Shown: piece by piece, positions 1 to 12,502 of the stretch
How the letters are laid out: the number at the start of each line of letters is the position of its first letter
How positions within the stretch are numbered: the first letter of the stretch is position 1
Assembly (NCBI RefSeq): GCF_048128805.1
Contig: NC_136004.1
Location: 17,236,185 to 17,300,184, forward strand
Source: Centroberyx gerrardi
Taxonomy: Eukaryota > Chordata > Actinopteri > Beryciformes > Berycidae
Direction: 5' to 3'
Length of the DNA: 64,000 nt
Notes under the pieces: generated by a model
Seen by the model: the letters and a program-made list of their open reading frames with translations, nothing else
The model's database searches: none
What the model was told of the DNA's origin: nothing
Translations under genes and position numbers: made by a program

Positions 1-248
1 AGCTTGGGAAGGGAGGTAAGTTTAAATTTCCTGTTATTCCTCATGTTATCTGTCACAGGCGGTGTGGCCTCTGTGTGCCGTGTGTGGAGCAGTGATAATC
101 AGATGCACTAAGAGTGGATGTAATGGGCTCCTTTGTCTAATGGCTCTGCTCCCTGCCCTGCTCCGCTGCACCGCCCCATAATTTGCTGCCACACAAGAAA
201 GGTTAGACAAGATCTGATACAGCTCCAACATGAGGCCCAGCTGCTGTT

Positions 249-362
249 TTAACTCTTTGTCTTTCCCTGGCACAGATACATGTCCTCACACCCCATAACA
301 GAAGTCAGACAGTGACCCATCTCCCCCTTCATTGCCCATTCAGGCTCACATACACTTCCACC
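249..362 (-). CDS. Candidate terminal coding exon of the SLC6 gene
   Basis: The last secure SLC6 exon (5556-5723) ends in phase 0 with donor gtgagt after TM12, so a C-terminal tail exon must lie at lower coordinates. On the minus strand an AG at 364-363 is followed by an open frame of 37 codons ending in TAA (249-251). It would bring the protein to 605 residues, normal for SLC6, and contains a Glu-Pro-Glu-Trp run faintly like the Pro-Glu/Asp-Trp of other SLC6 tails. Against it: the upstream polypyrimidine tract is poor, the implied intron is about 5.2 kb, and tails are barely conserved. The true exon could lie elsewhere or beyond the left edge. Confidence 0.28.
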   Translation of the reverse strand, partial: GGSVCEPEWAMKGEMGHCLTSVMGCEDMYLCQGKTKS

Positions 363-617
363 CTGCCATGCATAGCCATTAATTTATTGCCCCCTGGGCT
401 GCAAAGTCTATGGCTATCGATCGAACAACGCTCCCAGTGGTAATTTAGTGCCCATGATACATTCTGTCATGGGGGCAGCAGGAAGGCAGTATTGATTAGA
501 GTACAGTTCTGTTCGGGGCACCGCGCTGCTCAACGACAAGTGTCTAATTAACTTCCCAACCTCCGAGAGCATTGCATTCAGATTTGTCCCAGCTCTGGCT
601 CCCTTGTGCTCAAAGTG

Positions 618-756
618 TTCGTGCAGCTCAGTGCGCTGAGCATGGCACCGATGCTGTCAGGGTTTGTGGTTCAATTCCCAGCGGAGCCACCCATGCTGAA
701 AAAGTATCATGGTGCTGTTAGGCCCTTTGGCTGAAAGCATCCGCCCAATGCCTTAT
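618..756 (+). repeat. tRNA-derived SINE
   Basis: A degenerate A-box (agctcagtgcgctgag) is followed about 40 bp later by a B-box (ggttcaattcc). The 3' part (ctttggctgaaagcatccgcc) is the diverged form of the widespread fish SINE tail normally ending near gtctgctaaatg. It is not a functional tRNA gene: the cloverleaf arms are not maintained. Confidence 0.65.
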
Positions 757-1150
757 GGTGACACACTGAAATATGCAAATACCCACCACATAGTGCACAG
801 AAAATAACTTTGGTTTCTCAGATACAATTCTACTAAATTATGAAAATTGTTTGTTACTTTTATATTATAATCACTGCAGTACATCATACTGTGGCAATAA
901 AACCCAAGAGGCGTTCTTTTACTGTGATAATATGGGTGGGACAGCAATGAGGCTAAATATGAGCCAGTATGGCAGCACTGAAGTATCCACGAGCAAGTTG
1001 TTGTCCTTCATACAACAGTTACAACAGTTTGTCATTGAAAAGTTTTATTCAAAGTTATTAAAATAAGAATAACAAACAATGAGCCACAAGAGTTGGCATA
1101 GCAGCAATGAAGCAATAAAGCACAGCTGGAATGAGTCTTTCACCAATTGA

Positions 1151-1172
1151 GTGTGTGTGTGTGTGTGTGTGT
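1151..1172. repeat. (TG)n microsatellite
   Basis: About eleven uninterrupted TG units in non-coding sequence. Confidence 0.9.
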
Positions 1173-1967
1173 GCTAGTTATTCAGGATAAATGGGGTTGG
1201 TTTTTTTTACAGCTTAAAGGATTTTCCAGCTTGTTGAAATATTTTTTTAACCAAACTATTTAAAGACCTGCAACACAATAACTGTGGTGCAAAAGAAAAA
1301 TGGACTGACCATTTTTGGTATTGGCAAGTAAGGAGAGTGGGGTGATGAAGTGTCGATTTTGCAAAGAACTTGAAAAAGCTTTAGCCTTTCCCCATCTTGC
1401 CTATTGTACTGTGCTATGCTACCACCTAGTGACTCTGAGGCAATAATTCAGACACACACTGGTATTTGCCATGTTTTTCATTGACACCAGAACAAAAATG
1501 AAGCTTTTTTTATTTACGAAAATTTTAGATACCATACAAATCACCCTGAAGATATAAGATAAATAGAGTGAGTAGGAAAAAATCAACATAAACTCTAAAA
1601 TAATATACAAAACCATCATTCTTAGGCTTATATAGTATAATATTGTAAGCTGTCATTGAATTCAACAATATCACCGGTTCTTGAGCTGTGCATACAAAAA
1701 TTGGTAAATCATTTCATGGATTTAGTTTGACAACACGCATAAAGATGAAAATAAGAAAAAAAAGTAATGTTATCATTTTAGTAAGTCTTGAAATCAAAAA
1801 ACAACAAAATAAAGTTATGAAATACAGCACCATGTTTTACAGTGACCATTCACTGGTTAGTGTGTGAATGTTGGAATACTGTTACTACTATACTATTATA
1901 ACAAATTATACAGTGGCATAGAGTAACAAAACTGTAATATGCATGATTATTATGAGTGGATATTTCA

Positions 1968-2145
1968 GACGGGCAAGCATGTGCCATGGAGGGCCGAGAG
2001 TCTGCAGGTTTTCACTCCAACCAAACACTCCAGCAGGTGATTTCACTGACTACCACACCTTCAGCCAGAGAGGAGGAACTAAGAGTGAAATGTTCAAAGT
2101 ATTTGGCTGTAATGAAAACCTGCATATTGCTACACTGCCTATCCC
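1968..2145. repeat. Palindromic interspersed repeat, copy 1
   Basis: The core tgccatggagggccgagagt is followed by a run ending in ttttcactccaaccaaacac, and the segment ends with aatgaaaacctgcat, the reverse complement of the start: a fold-back, MITE-like architecture. A related copy lies at 29754-29915. I recognise it as a common teleost family but cannot name the superfamily. Confidence 0.55.
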
Positions 2146-3145
2146 TGTTTCAGTTGCCACAGACTGTCATTTTCTAAACAAAAACATCACAAAAGATTAA
2201 TCAAAAAACTTGAAAACAACATAAGCATAATTATGTTAATAGCCAATTAGAATTTGCATTTAGTTCATATCAAAATGCTAATTATTGATATTCTTATTCA
2301 CAGACAGAGAGTGTAAACAGTGACCTATTATACTGTATAAGTGGTACTAAATCATATCATCCTGGACATTCAAACACTTCAAGACAAAGTAAAATAATGC
2401 AGCTTATCACAACATTTGTGCAATCTCTAAAATAAACTGTTTTTGGTTGTCTAATTAGATATAGATTATCTAAAAATAACAATTTTTATCATAGGCACTT
2501 AAGGCGGGTGAAACTAAGTTCCACAACATACAATATAGATGCTCAAAACCTTAGTTCTGTGAACTTTTCAGAAAGGATTTCATAAGATTTTCAGAACATA
2601 TAATCCTTCGATCCATGAAGAATATGAAAAGCTCCTAAACTGGAGTGACAGCGTTTTAACCTAAAACAGTGATATGTTATAAAATACATGCAATTCAAAA
2701 ACGAAACCCTCAAGAAGCATCTCAACATAACTTTAATCGTTCTTTGTATCATTTTAGTTTTAGTGAAAGTTTTCAGTACTTGTGACAAAAGGCACAACTA
2801 GCTGAGCTCTTGTTTAATCAGCTACCTAGAGAGACACAGGAACGGCCAAGACTGTTCTGTGCCAGGTCGCGTCACACAGTAACTCCGTCCAGACTTTAGA
2901 CAGCCTTGACAAAGTCTGACTCCCCCGCTATGTTGGTCAGTCTAAACATACCCACTCTTTTCAGTTCAGGCAGCTCTCACACTCTGTTGACCCACGGCCT
3001 ACAGGCCCAACACTGACTGAATCCTCTCCCACAGATGGCAGAGATCTAACATTACGGGGTCAGAGATGGTCAGCAGGTCACATCAGGTGAAGTTACAGTG
3101 TGTCTCGACCATATCAGCCTCCCTAAGGTCAGAAACTCATGAGTG

Positions 3146-3475
3146 CAGTGATTCTCGACCTTTTTCATATCAAGGACCCTAATTTAGTCCACATTATAGC
3201 CATGGACCCCCATTTGCTCTCTCAGACTCAAATCTGAGAATATTTTTATTGTTAGATGTGATTTTGTCCAGAATTCCATGACTATCTGTATTGTCGGTAG
3301 AGAGATAACAGTGAAACTACGATCACAATAGTCATTCTTCTACATTCTCTAACTGTGTTAACTGCTTGTAAATGAAATAATGCTGAAGTTTAACAATTCA
3401 TCAATTTGCTGGGGACCCCCTGGAACCCCCTCAAGGACCCCTGGTGGTCCCCGGACCCCACGATGAGAACCACTG
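3146..3475. mobile_element. hAT-like MITE
   Basis: The left end begins cagtgattctcgaccttttt and the right end is gagaaccactg, giving inverted CAGTG(A/G)TTCTC termini typical of hAT non-autonomous elements. The interior ends carry complementary 'aaggaccc/ggggacc' blocks. Flanking octamers (catgagtg, gtctagtg) agree at only 4 of 8 positions, so this is an old insertion or the boundaries are slightly off. Confidence 0.65.
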
Positions 3476-5555
3476 GTCTAGTGAAATCCAGATTTTAAAA
3501 AAAAACCTATCTTGTGTTCTTAGAAGAGAAGGGAGGTCAATAATTATTTAAAAGTTACTTAATAGTAGGCCTACTGCACCACCTCAAAGTTAAAGCTTGA
3601 GTTAAAATAAATAATGTGTGCTTTTTTTTTAAGAGAGCGACACTTTTGGCTCCCTTCTCTGCAGAGGGAGGGAGGTAAGATACTGTCAGTGTTGAATCGA
3701 AGGCTTTGGGTCACCAGAATGTGAAAAACCAGCTAAATGGAAAATGACCAGAATGGGCAAGTTAAACCTCCCAAACACTGTCTGCCCTCATTAGCCCAAT
3801 TCAGTTTCATGCCCATGGATCAAAGGCACCGCTAATAATCTCTCAAACTCTTTGTGAATTTCATACTTCAAGAAAGATAAAAAAAAAAATCATAGATGCA
3901 TTTAATGAAAAAGCATATTAACTCATTCCTCAACCTGCAGAGATCTGACAAAATCCATTGTTCCACCCACTATACAGCTCAATAATGGTTGACAACACAA
4001 TCCACAGTAATGACAGTAATTTTTTTCTCCACCCATAGAGGACCATGTAATTCTTCAGTTGAAGTAAAAACATGAAAATCACCAAAATTTGACTTACGAG
4101 GTTTTCATATGACAACACAGTGATATAATGGGCTGTGTCATCTTAGCAGATAAGTTGACAGATTGGTTCTTTGGGTCTTATTCAAATAAGACCTTGCACA
4201 CATGTGCAACATTTTCAGCCATTTAAAACAGCAAAAAATCCACACTTTCACAGGTTGTGACAAGATTTGATTTTACATCACCTAGGACCTGGTTTTGGAA
4301 ATGGAAAATTCAGCTAAGGCCTTTAGCCATGGCTATTTATAGGGCTTGACACTTCACTCTCTATATCACGTTATATATCGTAGACTCCATGAAATACATA
4401 CTGCATGAAGAGAATTTTTAACTTTTCTCTGACGGAATAAATAAATATGTATGGTTGAATTTATTTGGTTACACTATTAAGTCACTTCTAAAAGATGTAT
4501 GAGGTTTCCAACTCAGTGAGTTAAACAGAAACGTTTCATGATCAGCAGCAACTCCTGATTGATATCTAACTCATAGACAATGTTGCTATGCCTACATTCA
4601 AAAAAGTAACATCATGAACACTCTTCTTGTGAGTGTTTAATGTTTTGCACTTGGTGCAAGTGTGTACACACACTGGACAATCGTGGAAACTACTGAACTA
4701 AAACACGTCCAAACACAAACAGCTCACAGAGCCTAAGGTGTGGATTGGTTTTATTTAAGCTAAATTTTTCATGGGTTTAGTTATTTCCTGAAAAATAAAA
4801 AGCACATTTTTGCTATCAAGCCACTATTAACATTTGGCCTGTGATAACTGAAAAATGTACAGGTGCTATTTTGCATGATTGTACTCATTTATGGGACAGT
4901 AATGTAAGGAATTAATTTCAAAGATTTAAGTGGACCATTCAGTTAGTTGACAAAATAATTTTCATGTAAGTATGTGTACAAGGTCCAGGGGACATTTTCA
5001 TCCAGTTGAAGTCAACTGCAAAGTTTAAGGGCCTTGAGTCAGAGGCATGGTACTTAAAAGTACCACAAATGTATACTGAGCTTAAGATAAAAGACAAGGT
5101 CCTAGTTCCATATATGTTTGGTAGGAAGGTCAAATGGGACAAAATAATATTGTCTATGATAGTAACTTGAACACTAAGTATCTTAGTGTAACTAATAAAG
5201 TTATTTACATCAATGAGCAGCACTTTTCCTTTACCCACAGGCTATACAGCGTCCTGCATCCAAGACCAATCCAAACCTCTGTTGCAATGTTTGATGCACA
5301 CACACATACAGACATGTATGTGTCCCTGGTCATGCCATTGAGGTAAACAAGGCTTCAGACTCTGGGTTGTTTGTTTTCTGTTTCTCTGGCAGGTGATCCA
5401 GGGCATCTAAGTCTAATGTGGGAGTCACAGCTGTTTTGACTCTCTAAGGGTTAGAGAGGGCAAAATGTCAGAAAAAAAACAACCTTTATTATTTATATTG
5501 TACATTAAGGGCAATTTAGACAGTTATCTGTCTCAATAATGAGTCTTGTACTCAC

Positions 5556-7806
5556 CTGAAGAAATGAGCCTTTGTTTTTACAGATCTCTTGAATGGCTCC
5601 GAGGGGGATCCACACAATAGAGACCAGTGAGATGCCCCAGCCCACCCCCTCTGCCCACACTGGGTACTTATACTTCCCATAGTGAGCAGGAGTGTACTGG
5701 ATGACACTGGAGATCAGGATGCACTACGCAGGGAATAAAATAGCCTTACAACCATACATAGTCTGTTTTATCAAGCATGCCTTAAGCAAAATACAAATGT
5801 GTTTCAACATTCATCTTTAACATTATTATTTTTTACTTAAATTATATCATGCAATGTAAAATCACATGACAATATAGACACACACAATACATCACAACAT
5901 ATCTAGCATTGCACAGAATACATATATCACAATTCCTCACAGAATTTAAGTAAAATACATGATCTTCATTATGAGTATGATACTACTGATAACCCTAATC
6001 TATTAGAGATGGGACAATATATCGAAATTCAATATATCGCGATACAAAAATGTGACAATATTTATCTTGGGGCAGAAAAATGAAAGACAAAAAAAATGAA
6101 ATAAACAGACCTATAATCTACATTAAGAACCTAAGGTGACTGAATTCAGACAGGGATTGTTAAAACAGGCTCAGTCTCACCAGCACCAGCAGGGGAGAGA
6201 ACACCAGCCAACAGAGACGGAAGTAGATGTTAGGAGCTTTTCCTAGCATCTTCTTTATCATATTAGAGATACGCTGAAGGCCTGATGGAAAAAGAGAAGC
6301 ACCAATTAAACACTTTCAATAACCAATAAGCAAATGCAGACTTCCATCAGAGTTGTGTTTTGGTTAGGAACGACGTTTAAAGTTCAGTTCCAAAACTGAA
6401 CTTTAAACTACTTTCAAACCACCATTTTAAAGTAGTTATTAAACGTAGTGATGCAAATGTGGTCCTACTTTTACACATAGGAAAAATCATGTTATCATCA
6501 TTCCTATGACATAATAATAACCGTGACGTCCTGGGTTCGAATCCAGTCCGGGACCTTTGTCACATGTCATCCCCCTCTCTCTTTCCCCTTTATTGTTTCT
6601 CTCAACTGTATGTCTAATAAGGTAATAATGCCATAAAAATAATCTGTAATTAATCAAATATATATACATATATACTGGATGATGCCAATCAAAAGATACT
6701 GGTATACTTTGTGACTTTCCATGATATTATTTTTCTATCTATGGGACGGTCGTGTGCATGAACTGCTACGACTCAAGTCCATCACAGAAAACAATCAGCA
6801 GATCAATCTGTCAAACACTGAAGGCCCTTAGACCCCCCCAAATAAACAAATTCATTGATTTTCCCACCACTCAACATCAGATTCATGAAAAAAAGGTGGT
6901 TTCATGCAGATCAGTGGTTTTCCAGGAGTTGTTGGCGTCATTGACTGTACTCACATGAAAATTCTTTTTCTTTTAATTTATTTTGTTTTTTTTGGCATTC
7001 CTCCTTTATTGGATAGTCACAGTATAGAGGGACAGGTAAGATGGTAGAGAGAGGGGAATGACATGCGACAAAGGTTTCGGATTGGAAGACCACTGAACCA
7101 CCAGGACGCCCCCACTTTCTTTAGTTTTAAGTTCACACCAGGGGTATCCTGATTTCCTCTTACCACAGTGTCATTATTCTCAACATGTTAGCTGTCAATA
7201 TTTATTGGAATTGCTCTAACAATAAAGTCCATCTTTATCTTTAATATCTAAAGTATATCTAACAGCATGGAGAACAAACATAATGGTATGATCATTAATG
7301 GGTTTTTAAATCTATTGGTCTTGTTTTTTCAAAATGTTGAATGTGTGTTCTTCTAGCTTACACGAAAACAACTACAAAACATCATTACACATTTCATTAT
7401 AGAGCATTTTTAGTCATAACCAAACTTTTAGCATAATTCCTAGAAGTAATTCTGAGATGCTCGAACTACGGGCCCTGCTATTACAAAATGATGACATAAG
7501 CAAAACTGGAAAATTGGAAATGTTAAAACTTAATTGGAAAAACAAGTAAGTTATTAGGTATTTTAAAAATGCTGCCTACCAAATACTGACATGTTTGACT
7601 GTATATATTTTGAACTACTAACGAATTTCAAGTGACTTTTTTTTTGCCTAAAAATGGATATATAGCATTTTGGAATAAAACACTTTCTATGTATACTACC
7701 AAATATCCAGCAGACAGCTAGGACTTCAAAGAAAGCCAGGAACATGAGAGAAACCACGGCAGTGTAGTGGTCCATCAGCTGGAACATATAGATACCCCCC
7801 TGGGGT

Positions 7807-7837
<31 letters not shown>

Positions 7838-7868
7838 ACAGAGAGAGAGAGAAAGAAAGAGAGAGAGA

Positions 7869-7912
<44 letters not shown>

Positions 7913-10743
7913 CTCAGTTTTCCAGTAGTTACAGGATTACCAAGATGACAAAAGAACTGTCACCTGAGGTGCAACTCCTAGTACATGCACCAAATATCCT
8001 CAATCATGTTTCTCTGTCAACAGGGCTTACTTACATAACAACTGTTACTTACATTAGTAACGTGTGGAATTCCCAGTAGAAGGCTAACTATGCACACAGT
8101 CAGCGCCAGCAGCTCTTGTCTCTTCAGGAAACGGAGAACCTTGGGGCCAAAACCATCCATGACGAATGTCACAGCCACCTCAACCATGGCAAACTGCAGG
8201 ACAAAGGGAACATTTATATATATATATATTTATCTACATATTGTTCTTCAAATAGACTCTTTTGCCTTTTATGTTGTCCTTGTATGTACCTCGGTTGTTT
8301 TTCTGTTTTTTATTATGGATATCTTGGATGTTTTGTCTGTTTTTATTATGCTGCCCTGCCAGGTCTCTCTTGTAAAAGAGGTTTTTAAATTTTAATGGGA
8401 CTTTTTACCTTGTTAAATAAAGGTTAAATTAATTTAGATACCCAGGTTACCCACATAAAGACCACTTCCCTTGTATCTGTTTGGGGTACATTCCTGGGGC
8501 TGCTCAAAGAGTTTGGCACCAGAGTATATTAATGGTTGGGAGAGGAATTCAAGAGCATCTTCAGAAAACTATGCATCTGATTTTATTGTACACCATTGCT
8601 TTATTATTTGCTTTGGGTCAGTGTTTAGTGTGTCTAACCACAGTCTGACCAAATGCCTTCACTTTTTATGGAAAATAACCTTATTTATTATGAAACAATA
8701 TTCATTATAAGCTAGCTTTCTCTCTGACTGAAGTTCAAATGTACTATTTATTTTTTCCTGACCGCCAGTGCTTAACACTGGATATTAGCCAACTGCCAAC
8801 ACAGGTTGAGTGTTTACTGCGACTTCTCTGCCCAGAGGCTCAGTGCCCAGAGCCTTGCCTTTATGGCACAGGGATTTGGCAGACTTCTGTCAAGCCTGAG
8901 CCTGACCTGCCAGCAAAGTATGGCTGGCTCAGTCTCCCCTGACAGAGCCATGCAGGAGGGCTCTCTACAGTGTCCCAGTGGTCCCAGGTGAGATGTTTGG
9001 CCCTGCAGGACAGCAGACTTTGGAGCATATCATCCAAGCAAATCAAGCTAGACACCAGTTTACTAGTCTGCAAAGACAGTCTACACCCTTGCCTGAGTAG
9101 AAGGTTCTCTCAGGACATAACACCAGTCCCTGTCATCCACCAACCCGCCCTGACGTGCGATCCAAGACACATAAGTTCTCTTGGCCCATGTGGCCCAGCT
9201 GGGTCTTACTTCACCTACAGCAAGAGCTCCTTCACACTCAGCCAGAGTGTGGTGTTCATTGGTGTAACAATGGACTCTCAGCAAACGATTGCCTCTGGCT
9301 GATAGGCATGTGGATGACCATCTCATCAGTAGTACCGCTGGGCCTCTTGAACTGGCGTCCCCTCAAGTTGTGGACAAATGGCCTCAGCTTGGATTCAAGG
9401 CGGCACAAGCACAAGATGGTCAAAGCCCAGTCCGTGCCTCCTTGCCCTCTGGCCTTGGAGGAGCAGGGCAAATCTAACCGGGGGCGTTCCCTTAGATTCG
9501 GTCACATCATTCTTGAGGGTCAGGCATGTTCTCACAGGTGGATGTTATTCAATGAGTAGTGTAGGACATAACAAGCTGCCCTTGCCTGAGAGTTGCTCAA
9601 TGTTGATATTATTACAGTACATGTAGTCTCTGTGGGATCACAACAGAAGCCATCCTTTATGGTTTATCTGGCTGCCATTTCAAACCAAACTGTGAGGTCT
9701 CACGGTCTTGTTAACCGTTTTCAGCTGCAGAAGCCCCCACAAGCCCTGTCATGGGACATGCCGTTGGTGCTAGACGCCTTTTATCTGATCACCTTCGAGC
9801 CCTCAGGGCAGTCTGAGTTGAAGTGCTGGGCTGCCAACACAGCCTGTTTTTCTCGCTATGCCACAGCAAAGTGTGTAAGTGAGCTTGTCCGTGTCTGTGC
9901 ATGAGAGATCTTGTAATTTGAGTGAGCTTGAACTCTTCTGCAAAGAATCAGCAAAAATTCCTGAATCCAGATGTGCCTAGTTACATTACATAATTTTTTA
10001 CATTACATTACGTCATTTAGCAGACGCTTTTGTCCAAAGCGACTTACAATAAGTGCATTTTGTCAACAGTAGTAAAACCAGCTGTGTATCATAGTCTTCA
10101 TCAGCTAAGCCTTTTAATAGGAATAAGTAGCATTTGTAGAATCAGAGGTTTTTTTTTTGGTAGACGCTTATCCAATGTTATCAATGAAAAAAGTGCTTCT
10201 ACAAAGGATTAATTGAAGGGTGTGTACACTTATGTAATCAAGGTGCTTTAGTTAGCCATTTTTAATACATTGTCAGAAATTAGTAGCCTTTTGTTTTGTA
10301 CCTTGATTTCACTGGTGACTCTATCCAAATGAAAGGGAAAAAAGTCCAATTTAATGGGTTTTCATTTCAGGCCTTGGACAACAAAAACTAGAGAATTTGA
10401 AAGGGTGTGTAGACTCTTGGTATCCACTGTACATAGCCTATATTTTACTGACAACCTTTTATTGTTTTACAAACTGTAATCATTTAACAGTTTAATCAAT
10501 TCCTCCATTAGAGTTAACATTATGGTGTCTATATTGGGTACACTGTAGTCTCCTAATACAAAGTTTAGTTTTTTAAGTGGAGGCACTGTGCTCTTTCTTC
10601 TATTTAAAGTGTGTCTGCAATCATACATGTTTGCATAAGTTCCATGACAAACGTGTTCAATGCCTATTCATCTCGGATCATTCTACACACCCACTGCCTG
10701 AAAAAGAAAGGGTTACACAAGTAATCTACAGGTTGCTCTCTTG

Positions 10744-10778
<35 letters not shown>

Positions 10779-12455
10779 CCTTTCTCTCCCTCTCTCACAC
10801 ACACACACACACACACTCTCTTTCTGCAAGGGTGAGAGATGGATACCTGGCTGTCCAGGCCCAGGCAGAAAAGCATAATGAAGAACAGAGGGGCCCACAG
10901 CTGAAACACGGGCATGGTGGAGAGGACTTCGGGGTACACCACAAACACCAAACCAGGGCCTGAAACACCATAACATTCACGGTAGTGTTAGTACTAGAGG
11001 TTTCATAATCCCAACCTACAGACAAGCATAGTTCTATAGTACAGGAGAAACTGAGATATGATGAGGTCATGGGCTTGGTGTTAAAGGACACCGTGGAGTA
11101 CTATTTCATGGAAGGACAATGTGACGAGACAAAAGAATACTTTGTTAAGCTCCTCAGTCAATAAATAATAAATGACACAGTGAGTTATGGCAACCGGAGG
11201 GCTGAAACAGCATGTCGGAAAATTCCATCTGTATACTGTCTTGGCAAGTCTGGAAATATTTATTACAGAATACTCATAAAGCAGATAAACTTTTGTATTC
11301 AATATACAATGCCATTAGAAATTACTGCAATATTGACATGTAGAACAAATCTAATTTGTAATGTCACCAACACACAAAACCTGTAGCTGATCCACTGAAA
11401 ATGAATTGGAGCTGGTCTGACTTTGTGGAGTCATAGTTTTTTATGTCCAAGTGACCTTTATGTTATTGTAGTGCAGTTACAAACCAGAAAATGTCTGCAT
11501 GTTGCCGCATAAAATCAAGTCCACAAATCTAAAATGAACTGTCCAGGATCATAAGACTAATTCATGTCAATTCTTGGATTTACCTTTAATGAATTCAAGT
11601 GTTTATGAATCATTGGCTATCCAACTAATCTTCCACCACACTGTTTTACTGAGATGTTAGTCAGTGATCAACAGCCAGTCTGCACATTCTACCTCTGAAA
11701 CAACGTCACAGCTGGCTTGGATATTGCCTTTCAAAAGGTGCCCAGATAGCCAGAAGACACACTTCAGTTGTCAATTATTAGGATTTTCATCATAAATCCC
11801 AAAACTGACAAAAAGGAAAGGAAATATAGGAAATACTGTATGTGGATAACCATACATGGATTAAGTTTACTCTTTTGAAGAATGTTAGCAATAATTAGCT
11901 TAACTACTTTAATCTGAGACATGTTCATTATTATGAAGAACACATAATGAACACTGATGTGAAAAAAGGAGAACATGACAGAGAGAAAGAAGTGGGATAG
12001 GATATGATAACGTGATACTTCATTGTAAGAAAGTTATCTTTTCACTGGACCTCCTCCACAGAGAGGACAGGGGCAGTCAGCTACAGGACAGTGTCCCTCC
12101 AGCTGGCAGGGATTCAGTGAGTTGAACACAGGACATCCAGGTGACAGACTATCTCTATTTTAACTATTTTACTGGAATAACATAACTGCCAAAACTCCTA
12201 TTTAGACGTGGTTTAAGTGTTAAGTGTGCTAGAACCAAAATTCACTCAATTCTCAAAGTAGTGCTGTGTATTTTGGAAAAGGGTTTTTTCACTCAGGTAA
12301 TATACAATCCTGCTGTCTCGCCTCACCCCACCCTGCAGAGTTTTATTTATCTTATGTAACTGGTTTAATTATCAATACTGAATCATGTAAGAGCTGTGTA
12401 AAATGGAACATCAGTAAGATCAAGCAGGTGAACAAGTTGACTGTTTTACAACTGT

Positions 12456-12502
<47 letters not shown>

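Larger units (their letters stand above)
363..5555. other. Last SLC6 intron or 3' flank; mostly unrecognised
   Basis: No convincing exon was found here apart from the candidate at its left end. It holds a tRNA-derived SINE (618-756), a (TG)n tract (1151-1172), half of a palindromic repeat (about 1968-2145) and a hAT-like MITE (3146-3475). The rest is AT-rich unique-looking sequence; open frames are short and without recognisable domains. Confidence 0.6.

Noticed and set aside
46..273. 75-codon minus-strand open frame at the left edge
   Set aside because: No recognisable domain; it overlaps the tail-exon candidate in another frame and looks like chance.
625..700. tRNA-like sequence with A and B boxes
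   Set aside because: Arms do not pair as a cloverleaf and a SINE tail follows, so it is a SINE head and not a tRNA gene.
2821..3130. Minus-strand region considered as the SLC6 terminal exon
   Set aside because: After the best acceptor (ccttag) the required phase meets a stop after two codons; alternative acceptors are non-consensus.
10664..11091. Long minus-strand open frames rich in Val-Cys repeats
   Set aside because: They are translations of the (TG)n/(CA)n microsatellite next to SLC6 exon 8; only the 10847-10959 part is genuine coding sequence.
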